A stretch of 64,000 nucleotides of DNA from Salipiger marinus (GTDB taxonomy: Bacteria; Pseudomonadota; Alphaproteobacteria; Rhodobacterales; Rhodobacteraceae), in NCBI RefSeq assembly GCF_900100085.1, contig NZ_FNEJ01000014.1, positions 1 through 64,000 of the forward strand, written 5' to 3'. This document shows, in pieces, positions 37,907 to 45,926 of the stretch. The translations under genes and the position numbers were made by a program. The notes below the pieces were generated by a model. The model saw only the letters and a program-made list of their open reading frames with translations, was not told the DNA's origin and did no database searches. Numbering within the stretch: the first letter of the stretch is position 1; each line of letters begins with the position of its first letter.

Positions 37907-38476
37907 ATGACCCGATTTTCCCTGATGGCCGTTCTGGCCACGCTGGCGCTTGCCGGGGCTGCCCATGCCCAGAATCTGACATGGCGCTTCGACTGGCAGG
38001 GCGGCGGCGGCTATTCCCTGCGCGGCGCGCTGGCCTTTGACGCGGCCATGGCCGAACGGGACGTGGTGGTGGCCGAGGATGTGGACTGTTTCGTGATCGA
38101 AGGCTTCCGCGACGGTGCCCCCATTGGTCGCTGGGCCTTGGGCATGCTGACCGAGGACACCACATGGCGGCTGACCTTCCATCCGCAGCGCGATGCCTTT
38201 GCGGTCTACGGCCCCGATGCGCTGATGCCGCAGGCCTGGAACATGGACGGGTTCGGCACCGATTGCGGAGCGGGCGGATTCGGGTTCAACATCGGCAACG
38301 CGGCGCAGGATCTGTGTCTGGACGGACGGCTGCTGCAGATGTCGCAGGTGGCGCCCGACCGGCCCTTTCCGGCGCAGCGTGACGACGCCTACCGCTTTCC
38401 GTCCGATGCCTGCCGCGCGCCGATGCTGATGGGCGCGTTTTCCCCCGTGCCAAAGGAGCCGCCCCATGTGCGATGA
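37907..38476 (+). CDS. Secreted protein of unknown function
   Basis: The 189-residue protein has a signal peptide (MTRFSLMAVLATLALAGAAH, AQ). The mature part is beta-rich (LTWRFDWQGGGGYSLRGALA, WRLTFHPQRDAFAVYGPDA) with four Cys that could form two disulphides (DVDCFV, TDCGAG, DLCLDG, DACRAP). No family recognised. Its end overlaps the start of the cupin gene by eleven bases, so the two are probably translated together. Confidence 0.7.
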   Translation: MTRFSLMAVLATLALAGAAHAQNLTWRFDWQGGGGYSLRGALAFDAAMAERDVVVAEDVDCFVIEGFRDGAPIGRWALGMLTEDTTWRLTFHPQRDAFAVYGPDALMPQAWNMDGFGTDCGAGGFGFNIGNAAQDLCLDGRLLQMSQVAPDRPFPAQRDDAYRFPSDACRAPMLMGAFSPVPKEPPHVR

Positions 38477-38753
38477 CGCCACCGCCACCCCGCTGCTGTC
38501 CCACGACCAGACCCGCGTGACCCGCTTCGATTTCGCCCCCGGCGCCCAGACCGGCTGGCATGTGCATGATTACGATTATGTCATCGTGGCGCTGACCGAC
38601 ATGACCATGCGGCTGGAACTGCCCGGCGGCGAGGTGCGCGAGGTCACGACCCCCGCAGGCGCCGCCTATCGCCGCGAGGCGGGGACCGAACACAACGTCA
38701 TCAACGCGGGCACCGCCCCGATGAGCTTTGTCGAGGTGGAATTCCTGCGCTGA
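38466..38753 (+). CDS. Small cupin-domain protein
   Basis: The 95-residue protein is a single cupin barrel: FAPGAQTGWHVHDYDYVIVA has two metal-binding His and the loop position where Glu would be is Tyr-Val, and REAGTEHNVINAGTAPMSFV provides the second motif with a His. The metal site is partly conserved, so catalytic function is uncertain. It is on the same transcript as the secreted protein upstream and convergent with the SPFH gene. Confidence 0.85.
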   Translation: MCDDATATPLLSHDQTRVTRFDFAPGAQTGWHVHDYDYVIVALTDMTMRLELPGGEVREVTTPAGAAYRREAGTEHNVINAGTAPMSFVEVEFLR

Positions 38754-38756
38754 GCC

Positions 38757-39887
38757 TCAGACCCCCGGAGGCGGCGGGGGCGGCATCACGGTAAACAGCT
38801 GCGCCAGCTCCGCCACATCCTCCGCCCGCTTCCAGCCATCCTGACCCTGGGTCCAGACATGGCTGTCGCGGCGCAGGCTGCCTTCGGTGACCATGCGCCC
38901 CAGCCGGGCCTTGGAAAACGGCCCGCTGGTCGCGCCATTTTCGGCGATGTGCCAGACATGTTCCACCGGCGGCGGCGGGGGCGGCGGCGCTGCCGCCTCG
39001 GGGCGGGCGCCCCAAGGGCCGGGCTGCGCGCCTGCCTGCTGTGCCCCGGACATCTGCGCACCCATGGCCATGCCCAGCCCGGCGCCAAAGCCGGTGCCCA
39101 TGGCCTGACCAGCGGCGGAGCCTTCGGCTGCCAGCGCCTCGGCGGCCTGAAACTTGGTATAGGCGTCCAGATTGCCGATCACCCCCATGGAGGTGCGCTT
39201 GTCCATCGCCCGCTCCACCGCTGCGGGCAGGGAGACGTTTTCGATGTAAAGCTCGGGCAGGCTCAGCCCGTAGTCGGCGATGGTGGCGGAAATGCCTTCG
39301 GCCAGCATCCGGCCCAGATCGGCGGTGTTGGCGGCCATGTCCAGCACCGGAATGTTGGAACCCGCGATGAGGCGGGAAAATTCCTGCACGATGATGTTGC
39401 GGATCTGGAAGCTGATCTCGTCGGAGGTGAATTCGCCATCCGTCCCCACGATTTCGCGCAGGAAGCGGGAGGCGTCGCTGACCCGCACCGAATAGGTGCC
39501 ATAGGCGCGCAGCCGCACCGGGCCGAATTCCGGATCGCGGCAGATGATCGGGTTCTTGGTGCCCCATTTCAGCCCGTTGAACCGGGTGGTGTTGACGAAA
39601 TACACCTCGGATTTGAAGGGCGAGCGAAAGCCGTGATCCCAATGCTGAAGCGAAGTCATGATCGGCATGTTGTTCGTCTCAAGCATGTAAAGCCCGGGGG
39701 TGAACACATCCGCAAGCTGGCCTTCATGCACGAAGACCGCCGTCTGGCCCTCGCGCACCGTCAGCTTGGCGCCATACTTGATCTCGTGGCCTTCCCGTTC
39801 GAACCGCCACACCATCGTGTCGCGGGTGTTGTCGGTCCAGTGGATGACGTCGATGAACTGGCCGGAAAGGAAATCGAGAATGCCCAT
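38757..39887 (-). CDS. SPFH-domain protein with C-terminal GYF_2 domain
   Basis: The 376-residue protein starts MGILDFLSGQFIDVIHWTDN, then runs through the SPFH (band-7) fold (VREGQTAVFVHEGQLADVFT, AYGTYSVRVSDASRFLREIV). A Gly/Ala/Met-rich linker (about 255-310) and poly-Pro lead to a GYF_2 domain (VEHVWHIAENGATSGPFSKA, VWTQGQDGWKRAEDV). SPFH proteins assemble membrane microdomains; this virion-core-like subgroup has no signal peptide and sits on the cytoplasmic face. Last gene of the TelA locus on this strand. Confidence 0.88.
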   Translation of the reverse strand: MGILDFLSGQFIDVIHWTDNTRDTMVWRFEREGHEIKYGAKLTVREGQTAVFVHEGQLADVFTPGLYMLETNNMPIMTSLQHWDHGFRSPFKSEVYFVNTTRFNGLKWGTKNPIICRDPEFGPVRLRAYGTYSVRVSDASRFLREIVGTDGEFTSDEISFQIRNIIVQEFSRLIAGSNIPVLDMAANTADLGRMLAEGISATIADYGLSLPELYIENVSLPAAVERAMDKRTSMGVIGNLDAYTKFQAAEALAAEGSAAGQAMGTGFGAGLGMAMGAQMSGAQQAGAQPGPWGARPEAAAPPPPPPPVEHVWHIAENGATSGPFSKARLGRMVTEGSLRRDSHVWTQGQDGWKRAEDVAELAQLFTVMPPPPPPGV

Positions 39888-39902
39888 GGGGGACTCCTTG
39901 TA

Positions 39903-40880
39903 TCAGCTGGATCCCGGCGGCGCGGTCAGCCGGGTGGCAAGCTCCTGCACGATGGGGCGCACGGTGTCGGCATCCATGCCGGGCTTCAGCCGGGGATCAT
40001 AAAGGATCTGCAGCAGCTTCTCGTCCATGGAGGTCAGCAGCGCAAATTCGTCATCATCGTTGAAGATCGAGGGCCGCGCCTGCGGGCTGTCATTGCCCAG
40101 CCCCAGCCCCTGCGCCACCTCTTCATGGATGCAGGACCGGCGCAGCAGCGGCGGGTGTTCGGACCGGATCACCGCGATCGCCTGCCCGTAATCATGGCCG
40201 TTATAGGTGTCGGAAAAGGCGATCACCAGACAGTGCACGCCGCGCGGCAGGTTGTCGAAGATCGCCAGCGCCGACGGGTTCACATCGGGCACCAGCGCCT
40301 TGATGCGCGGCGCGATCTGCGCGCGGTCATCCTCGCTCATGAACAGCACGTGGAAATTGGCGGCGCTGGACTGCATGGCGATGGGATGGCCGGTGATCCG
40401 CGCCAGCCGGTTGACATAACCGGTCAGTTCGTTGCGCGCCTGCACCTGCATGTCGGCGGGCACATGGGTGCCGAATTCGGCGGTGACGCGCACGGGCTTG
40501 AGCCATTTCTTGACCCGGCCCAGTTCGCCCTTGGAGGGGCGCAGCCCCTGTCCGCGCTCGTATTCCTCGGCCAGCGCGATGCGTTCGAAATTGCGCTGCA
40601 GCATGGTGTCGGTCACCGGCGTGTCGGCGCCGCCGCCATCGGTGCGCAACAGCCCGCGCGCCAGCAGATCGGTCTGCACGCGGTTGTAATAGGTTTCCAG
40701 ATCGACGCTGGCCAGCGACCGGCGAAGCGGCGCGGGATCGGGCGCGGGGGGCTCCGGGGCTACCGGGGCAGGGCGCGACGGCGGCGCCACCACGGGGGGG
40801 CGCGGCGCAGGCTCGGACCCGCCGCAGGCGGCCAGCGCCGCGCAGAGCAGAGATGACAGCAGAAGCCGCCCGCGCCGCAT
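39903..40880 (-). CDS. DUF2927 lipoprotein with metalloprotease-like motif
   Basis: The 325-residue protein has a lipobox (CAALAAC, Cys at 19), a Pro-rich linker (residues 24-52), then the DUF2927 domain: KPVRVTAEFGTHVPADMQVQ, HPIAMQSSAANFHVLFMSED, and CIHEEVAQGLGLGNDSPQAR. HEEVAQGLGL looks like the zinc site of a metzincin-like protease (HExxxxxLGLxND), though the second His is replaced. The stop of telA is four bases before its start, so it is in the same operon. Anchored in the outer or inner membrane facing the periplasm. Confidence 0.85.
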   Translation of the reverse strand: MRRGRLLLSSLLCAALAACGGSEPAPRPPVVAPPSRPAPVAPEPPAPDPAPLRRSLASVDLETYYNRVQTDLLARGLLRTDGGGADTPVTDTMLQRNFERIALAEEYERGQGLRPSKGELGRVKKWLKPVRVTAEFGTHVPADMQVQARNELTGYVNRLARITGHPIAMQSSAANFHVLFMSEDDRAQIAPRIKALVPDVNPSALAIFDNLPRGVHCLVIAFSDTYNGHDYGQAIAVIRSEHPPLLRRSCIHEEVAQGLGLGNDSPQARPSIFNDDDEFALLTSMDEKLLQILYDPRLKPGMDADTVRPIVQELATRLTAPPGSS

Positions 40881-40883
40881 GGC

Positions 40884-42086
40884 TCAGGCCCCGGCCGGAA
40901 CGGAGGTGGCGGTGGTGTCACCGGTGCCGGTGCCGCGCGCCTTGGCCGAGGACAGCGTGTCGCGCAGATCGCCCTCCATGCGCTTGAGCTCTTCTTCGGC
41001 CTTGGCGCGACGGGCCTTGCCTTCGTCGGCGATGCGCAGGCTGTCCTGAATGGTGGCGATCAGATCGGCATTGGCCTGTTTCACCGCCTCGATGTCGAAC
41101 ACGCCCCGCTCCATCTCGGTGCGGATGGCGGTGTTGCTGTCGCGCAGGTTCTTGGCATTGGCGGTCAGCAGTTCGTTGGTCAGGTCATTGGCGTCGCGCA
41201 CCGCAGCGGCGGCTTCGGCGCTGCGCTGGATGGTGACCGCCTGCGCCAGCTGGGTTTCCCACAGCGGCACGGTGTTGACCAAGGTCGAGTTGATCTTCGT
41301 CACCAGCGACTTGTCGTTTTCCTGCACCAGCCGGATCGACGGCAGCGACTGCATGGTGACCTGCCGCGTCAGCTTCAGGTCATGCACCCGGCGTTCCAGA
41401 TCGTCGCGCGCGGCGCGCAGGTCGCGCAGCTGCTGCGCGGTCATCACCTGCGCGTCGGGGCTGGCGGCCTGCACCTCGGCCTCCTTGGCGGGGATGGTCA
41501 CGTTGTCCAGTTCGGCCAGCTTCTGCTGGCCCGCCGCGATGTAAAGCGCCAGCTCGTCATAGAACTGCAGCGTCTTGTCATAGAGCAGATCCAGCGACTT
41601 GATGTCTTTCAGCAGCGCATGTTCGTGCTTCAGCAGCGTGTCGGTCACCCGGTCGATCTGTGCCTGCACCTGTTCATAGCGCGCGGTGAACTTGGCAAAA
41701 GGCGCGGAGCGGCCCACCAGCTTTTCCCACCAGCTCTGCTTGCGGCGCACGTCCAGCTCGCTGACCGAAAAGCCGCGGATGGTGGTGACGATGTCGCGCA
41801 GGCTGTCGCCCGCAGGCCCCACATCCTTGTTGCGCACATCGGCCAGCATCGCCTGACTGATTTCCTGCAGTTCGGCCTGCGCGGCAGAGCCGAAGGAGAC
41901 GATGGACTGGGTGTCGCCCATGTCGATCTCGTCCATGCGGGCGCGGATTTCTTCGCTCATCTCGGGGCTTGCGGTCTCCAGCGACACGACATCCTCGGCG
42001 GGGGAGGGATCCGGCAGCACGACCGAATTGACCTCGTCCACAAGCGCCACGGCATCCTGTGCTTTCGTTTTCACCTGGTCGGACAT
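40884..42086 (-). CDS. telA: Toxic-anion-resistance protein TelA
   Basis: The 400-residue cytoplasmic protein is helical and coiled-coil rich throughout. It has the TelA hallmarks GFSVSELDVRRKQSWWEKLV, KHEHALLKDIKSLDLLYDKT, YIAAGQQKL and SLPSIRLVQENDKSLVTKIN. TelA is linked to tellurite and cell-envelope-antibiotic tolerance in other bacteria; B. subtilis pairs an XpaC protein with the TelA homologue YaaN, the same pairing seen here. AGGA is six bases before the ATG at 42086, which I prefer to the ATG at 42092. Confidence 0.95.
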   Translation of the reverse strand: MSDQVKTKAQDAVALVDEVNSVVLPDPSPAEDVVSLETASPEMSEEIRARMDEIDMGDTQSIVSFGSAAQAELQEISQAMLADVRNKDVGPAGDSLRDIVTTIRGFSVSELDVRRKQSWWEKLVGRSAPFAKFTARYEQVQAQIDRVTDTLLKHEHALLKDIKSLDLLYDKTLQFYDELALYIAAGQQKLAELDNVTIPAKEAEVQAASPDAQVMTAQQLRDLRAARDDLERRVHDLKLTRQVTMQSLPSIRLVQENDKSLVTKINSTLVNTVPLWETQLAQAVTIQRSAEAAAAVRDANDLTNELLTANAKNLRDSNTAIRTEMERGVFDIEAVKQANADLIATIQDSLRIADEGKARRAKAEEELKRMEGDLRDTLSSAKARGTGTGDTTATSVPAGA

Positions 42087-42116
42087 GTCCATTCCTATCT
42101 GTTCTGCGGCATCCGC

Positions 42117-43004
42117 TCAGTCGAGCCGGACGCCGTCGCGTTGCAACCGGCCGCGCAGCACGTCGATTTCGACGGTCAGGTCGGCATTGCTGTCCAGCAG
42201 CAGCTTGCGGGTCTTCTGCCCGAAGCTTTGTTCAAGATCGGTGAGCAGCTGCATAAAATCCGCCTTGGCGCCCGCATCCTGCGTGCGGCTGTAGATGTCG
42301 GCGAATTTCACCGCCGCATCGCGCGCGCCCATCAGGTAGACACCCAGATAACGCCGGGCACCGGACAGATCGCGCGGATCCTCTTCCACCGTGCGGATCA
42401 GAGCCTGCGCGCTGAGGTGAAACCGTTCCACCCGCGCCTCCACCTGACGGTCGCCGGAGCGGCGCGCCGCCTCTTCCATCGCGGTCAGGTAGGCTTCGGC
42501 CTCGTCGACCACGCGCGACACGCGGCCCTGCTGAAAGGTGTCGACCCCGTCCAGCCCCTTGTCGCGCAGCGGATCAAGCCCGAAGGCGCCCAGATGCAGC
42601 GCGCCGGCAGAGGCGCCGTAGATCAGCGGCGCCAGCAGGCCGGGATCAGCCTTGAAGGCGGCGAGGCCCACACCGGCCCCGGCAAGCAGGGCGGCAAAAA
42701 TCTTGCGCGGGATGGCGGGACGGCGGGCCACACGGCGCGAGTCATAGGCCGCCTGCGCGCGCAGGCCGTCGCGCAGCAGCCACGCCCCCAGCAGCAGCGC
42801 CCCCGCCCCCAGAAGGCCAAGCGCCAGCCCGGTGGCCCCGTCATTGAGCGAGGTGGCGGCCAGCACGATGGGCGGAAAAAACAGCACGTTGGACCGGGCG
42901 CCCACGGGATCGACCTTGGCGCCGTGATACTGCGGCGGCGTCTCCTGCGGGGTTTCGGGATCGGGGCGGCCGGGGCTGTGTTTGCCGCCAAATCGCTGCG
43001 CCAT
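42117..43004 (-). CDS. xpaC: XpaC-like membrane protein
   Basis: The 295-residue protein has a disordered polar N-terminus, two pairs of membrane helices (about 43-75 and 100-135) and a C-terminal helical cytoplasmic domain (VSRVVDEAEAYLTAMEEAAR, LIRTVEEDPRDLSGARRYLG, YLMGARDAAVKFADIYSRTQ). The pattern matches XpaC, named for 5-bromo-4-chloroindolyl phosphate hydrolysis, though real enzymatic activity is doubtful. It lies 30 bases upstream of telA and just after a 29-codon ORF. Confidence 0.88.
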   Translation of the reverse strand: MAQRFGGKHSPGRPDPETPQETPPQYHGAKVDPVGARSNVLFFPPIVLAATSLNDGATGLALGLLGAGALLLGAWLLRDGLRAQAAYDSRRVARRPAIPRKIFAALLAGAGVGLAAFKADPGLLAPLIYGASAGALHLGAFGLDPLRDKGLDGVDTFQQGRVSRVVDEAEAYLTAMEEAARRSGDRQVEARVERFHLSAQALIRTVEEDPRDLSGARRYLGVYLMGARDAAVKFADIYSRTQDAGAKADFMQLLTDLEQSFGQKTRKLLLDSNADLTVEIDVLRGRLQRDGVRLD

Positions 43005-43006
43005 GG

Positions 43007-43096
43007 TCAGAGCCCCCCCAGCCAGCCGGAAGAGACCCCGAAGAGGAGCACGATCAGAAGCACATAAGCGACCTTGCGCAAGGCCTTGTCGGACAT
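43007..43096 (-). CDS. 29-residue single-span membrane protein
   Basis: The ORF from the ATG at 43096 to the TGA at 43009-43007 reads MSDKALRKVAYVLLIVLLFG then VSSGWLGGL. It has a basic N-terminus and one hydrophobic helix (residues 9-21), like a small membrane protein with its start inside the cytoplasm. GGGGGG lies four bases before the start. It ends two bases before the xpaC start, within the operon, so translational coupling to xpaC is likely. No family known to me. Confidence 0.6.
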   Translation of the reverse strand: MSDKALRKVAYVLLIVLLFGVSSGWLGGL

Positions 43097-43195
43097 GTCG
43101 CCCCCCGGCTGGTCTTCCTCGGTTCGGTCAGGAACTTAAGGGCTTAGCGCGCGATTTGCTAGGGGAAAGCTTTGACAATGCCGGGCAGTCGGCGA

Positions 43196-44026
43196 TCACG
43201 CGGCGCGGTGGCGGTACATCCTTGTCCAGAGCAGGTCCGCCTCGATCTCGAAGGCGTCGCGGCCCTGCGCCAGACCGGTTTCGCGGGCGCGGTCCTCGAA
43301 CGCCTCGCCAAGGGCTGCAATCCGCGCCAGATAGCGCAGCCGGGCCTTGGCGCGGTCCTCCGTCTCCCATGCGGCGTGCAGCCGGTCATTTTCGGCGGCG
43401 AACAGGTCCAGAAACCGCGCGACGGGGCGGCGCAGGCGCTTGGCCTCGGCGGGATCTTCGGACAGGGCGCGCAGCAGCGCCATGACGGTGATCCGCAGGC
43501 CTTCGGCGCGTCCGGCGATTTCGGCATCGCCAAGGCTTGCGGCCTTGTCCACCTGCTGTTTCAGCACAGCCTCCACCCGCCCCAGCGCGGCCTCGATCTG
43601 GGCCCGCCGCGCGCGGTCCTGCACGGCGGTGCTGCCGCGCAGCGGATCGCGGCCAAAGGCGGCAAGGCTCAGCGCCATGCCAAGCAGGCCAAACCCCAGC
43701 GGCAGCCAAAGCGTGGCAAAATGATGCCCCGCCAGCAGCAGCAGCGTCAGCCCGATCAGCGCCGATCCGATGGTCTTGCGCGGCAGGCGCGGCGGGCGGG
43801 CAGTTCTGTTCTGAAACCAGTCCTCCTCCACCTGCTGGCCGCGATGGATCAGCCGCAGCGCCAGCGCCAGCAGCACAAGCTGCAGCACGGCGGCAAAGGC
43901 CGAGGTGGCGGTGCCGTGAAACAGCAGCAGGATCAGCGGAAAGGCCGCCAGAAACAGCAGGAGCGGCGCTGCCTCAAGCGGGCCGCTGCGCCTTTTCCGG
44001 GCCGAAGGGGGGACGGGGTGGGACAT
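43196..44026 (-). CDS. Second XpaC-like membrane protein
   Basis: The 276-residue protein has the same plan as the XpaC at 42117: basic N-terminus, two pairs of membrane helices (about 20-60 and 83-120), a conserved FGRDPLRGS loop comparable to FGLDPLRDK of the other copy, and a helical C-terminal domain (IEAALGRVEAVLKQQVDKAA, ITVMALLRALSEDPAEAKRL). It is probably a diverged paralogue in the same operon. It starts at 44026, 13 bases after the small membrane protein upstream. Confidence 0.75.
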   Translation of the reverse strand: MSHPVPPSARKRRSGPLEAAPLLLFLAAFPLILLLFHGTATSAFAAVLQLVLLALALRLIHRGQQVEEDWFQNRTARPPRLPRKTIGSALIGLTLLLLAGHHFATLWLPLGFGLLGMALSLAAFGRDPLRGSTAVQDRARRAQIEAALGRVEAVLKQQVDKAASLGDAEIAGRAEGLRITVMALLRALSEDPAEAKRLRRPVARFLDLFAAENDRLHAAWETEDRAKARLRYLARIAALGEAFEDRARETGLAQGRDAFEIEADLLWTRMYRHRAA

Positions 44027-44038
44027 GGCCGGGCTCCG

Positions 44039-44233
44039 TTACTGATAGCTCAGCGCAAAGATCAGGATCCACAGCGCCGCAAAGGCGGTGCGGGCACCCA
44101 GATGGCCGTCACCGCGCAGCCGCGTGGCCGCCAGAGCCAAGGCCTGCCACGTGTCCTGCGCGATCATCCGCAGGTTTCCCAGCACCAGCAGAGTGGTGGC
44201 ACATAGCACAATAAGGGCGAAGATCGATGTCAT
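44039..44233 (-). CDS. 64-residue membrane protein at the head of the TelA operon
   Basis: The protein starts at the ATG at 44233 (MTSIFALIVLCATTLLVLGN). It has an N-terminal membrane helix, a polar middle (MIAQDTWQALALAATRLRGD) and a C-terminal hydrophobic helix (AFAALWILIFALSYQ). It stops 13 bases before the second XpaC-like gene. An in-frame TTG at 44239 is less likely. Function unknown; its position suggests a structural partner of the XpaC-like proteins. Confidence 0.65.
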   Translation of the reverse strand: MTSIFALIVLCATTLLVLGNLRMIAQDTWQALALAATRLRGDGHLGARTAFAALWILIFALSYQ

Positions 44234-44354
44234 GCCCAAAGTCTGGCGGCGAATCCGGGCAAAATCGCGGCATCACTCTGGCGCCGCGCGGGTTTTTTTC
44301 ACCAAGATTAACAGAGTGTTACATTGAACATGTCAAGGATGGGGCAGGGCGGGC

Positions 44355-45830
44355 TCAGCGCTTTGGCTTGCCCCCCGGTTTCGGGCCGGGCTTGCCCCCC
44401 GGACCCCCCGGCTTGCCCCCCGATCGGCCCGCCGGTGCGCCACCGGGCCTGCCAGCGGGCTTGCCGCCGGGGCGGGGTGCCGCGCCCGCTGCGGATCTGG
44501 CGGTAAAGGTCTTGCCCGGACCGGAGCGCGTGCCGGTCTCCGCATCCCGCCGCCCCATCGGCTTGCCTGCGCCCGCGCCTGCACCTGCGCGCGCCATAGG
44601 CTTGCCGGTTTCAGGATCGCGGCGGCCAAAGGTCTTCGCGGCACCCGGACCGGTGCGGCCTGCCGGTTTCCCGGTTTCCGGATCGCGGCGCCCCATGGGC
44701 TTGCCCGCGCCCGTGCCTGCACCAGCGCGCGCCATCGGCTTGCCGGTTTCGGGATCGCGGCGGCCAAAGGTCTTGGCGGCACCGGCGCCGGGGCGGCCTG
44801 CTGGCTTGCCAGTCTCTGCATCGCGGCGTCCCATGGGCTTGCCCGCGCCCGCGCCCGCGCCTGCGCCAAAGCGTCCCGCAGGTCTGCCGGTCTCGGCGTC
44901 GCGGCGGCCTGCAGTCTTGGGTCCACCCGCACGCGCCATGGGTTTGCCGGTCTCCGGATCGCGCGGCAGGCCGGGTCTGCCCGGGCCGGGGCCGGGTTTG
45001 CCGCTGCGGCCCGGCTTGCCGGGTCCGGGTTTGCGGGTGCGCGTCGGCTGCGGCTTTTCGGGCGGCGGCCCTTCAAGCCCCAGCTGGTCGCGCATCACCT
45101 TGGGGCGCACCTCGATCACCTCGCCGGGGTTCATCTGGCCCAGCTGGAACGGCCCGTAGGACACCCGGATCAGCCGGTTCACCGTCAGCCCCACATCGGA
45201 CATGGCGCGGCGAATCTCGCGGTTCTTGCCTTCGCGCAGGCCCACGGTCAGCCATGCATTGGCACCCTGCTGGCGGTCCAGCGTCACCTGCATCGGCTGG
45301 AAGGCCTGACCGTCCACCACGATGCCGGCGCGCAGCGGCTCCAGCATCGCCTCGGTGGGGGTGCCGTTGACCCGGACCCGGTATTTGCGCAGCCAGCCGG
45401 TGGAGGGCAGTTCCAGCTTGCGCTTGATGCCGCCATCATTGGTCAGCAGCAGCAGACCTTCGGAGTTGAGGTCAAGCCGCCCCACGCTCAGCACCCGCGG
45501 CAGATCCTCGGGCAGCTTGTCGAAAATGGTCTCGCGGCCCTTTTCGTCGCTGTTGGTCGTCACCAGCCCGATGGGTTTGTAATACATCCACAGCCGCGCC
45601 GCCTCGGGTTCGGCCAAGGGCGCATCATCCACGGTCACGCGGTCCTTGGCGATGACGTTCAGCGCCGGGCTGTCGATCACCTTGCCATTGACCGCCACGC
45701 GGCCCTCCTCGATCATCCGCTCGGCATCGCGGCGGCTGGCCACGCCCGCGCGGGCCAGCACCTTGGCGATGCGGTCGCCTGCGGCGGCGGAGGTGGGGGT
45801 CTGTTCGGGGGGCGAGGGGGGCTTTTTCAT
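44355..45830 (-). CDS. rluB: RluB-type 23S rRNA pseudouridine synthase with long repetitive basic tail
   Basis: The 491-residue protein has an S4 RNA-binding domain (residues 18-65: RIAKVLARAGVASRRDAERM) and the RsuA/RluB catalytic domain with VGRLDLNSEGLLLLTNDG, where Asp120 is the nucleophile. LREGKNREIRRAMSDVGLTV completes the family motif. Residues 1-255 are the normal RluB core, which modifies U2605 of 23S rRNA in E. coli. From about 265 to 491 follows a Gly/Pro/Arg/Lys-rich tail with seven RDxETG units. Divergent from tadA. Confidence 0.93.
   Translation of the reverse strand: MKKPPSPPEQTPTSAAAGDRIAKVLARAGVASRRDAERMIEEGRVAVNGKVIDSPALNVIAKDRVTVDDAPLAEPEAARLWMYYKPIGLVTTNSDEKGRETIFDKLPEDLPRVLSVGRLDLNSEGLLLLTNDGGIKRKLELPSTGWLRKYRVRVNGTPTEAMLEPLRAGIVVDGQAFQPMQVTLDRQQGANAWLTVGLREGKNREIRRAMSDVGLTVNRLIRVSYGPFQLGQMNPGEVIEVRPKVMRDQLGLEGPPPEKPQPTRTRKPGPGKPGRSGKPGPGPGRPGLPRDPETGKPMARAGGPKTAGRRDAETGRPAGRFGAGAGAGAGKPMGRRDAETGKPAGRPGAGAAKTFGRRDPETGKPMARAGAGTGAGKPMGRRDPETGKPAGRTGPGAAKTFGRRDPETGKPMARAGAGAGAGKPMGRRDAETGTRSGPGKTFTARSAAGAAPRPGGKPAGRPGGAPAGRSGGKPGGPGGKPGPKPGGKPKR
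44500..44990 (-). repeat. Tandem coding repeat in the RluB tail
   Basis: The tail contains seven units built on GRRD(P/A)ETGKP, spaced 18-26 residues apart. Units alternate between an ending in GAGKPM and one in GAAKTF, giving a higher-order unit of about 46 residues (roughly 138 bp), consistent with duplication by unequal exchange. The encoded peptide is basic and likely disordered. Confidence 0.85.
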
Positions 45831-45859
45831 GCTGCCCTCCTACTGCATCGCCGGAGTTT

Positions 45860-45895
45860 GGGGAAGCCGTCTCGCACGGGGGAAAGCCGTCTCGC
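45860..45895. repeat. Short tandem repeat in the rluB/tadA divergent region
   Basis: GGGGAAGCCGTCTCGC (45860-45875) is followed by GGGGGAAAGCCGTCTCGC (45878-45895) with a 20-bp period, between two divergent genes. It resembles the core of the repeat before the lipoprotein gene at 16615 (GGGAAACCGTC). Function unknown. Confidence 0.6.
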
Positions 45896-45926
45896 CAAGC
45901 GGCGGGCTTCGCGCTATGCCCGGCCC

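Noticed and set aside
37907-38753. Possible membership of the secreted protein and cupin in the TelA locus
   Set aside because: They lie on the opposite strand and have no domains related to the locus; physical nearness alone does not support it.
44324-45159. Plus-strand Gly/Pro/Leu-rich open frames around 44.3-45.1 kb
   Set aside because: They are antisense readings of the repetitive RluB tail, not collagen-like genes.
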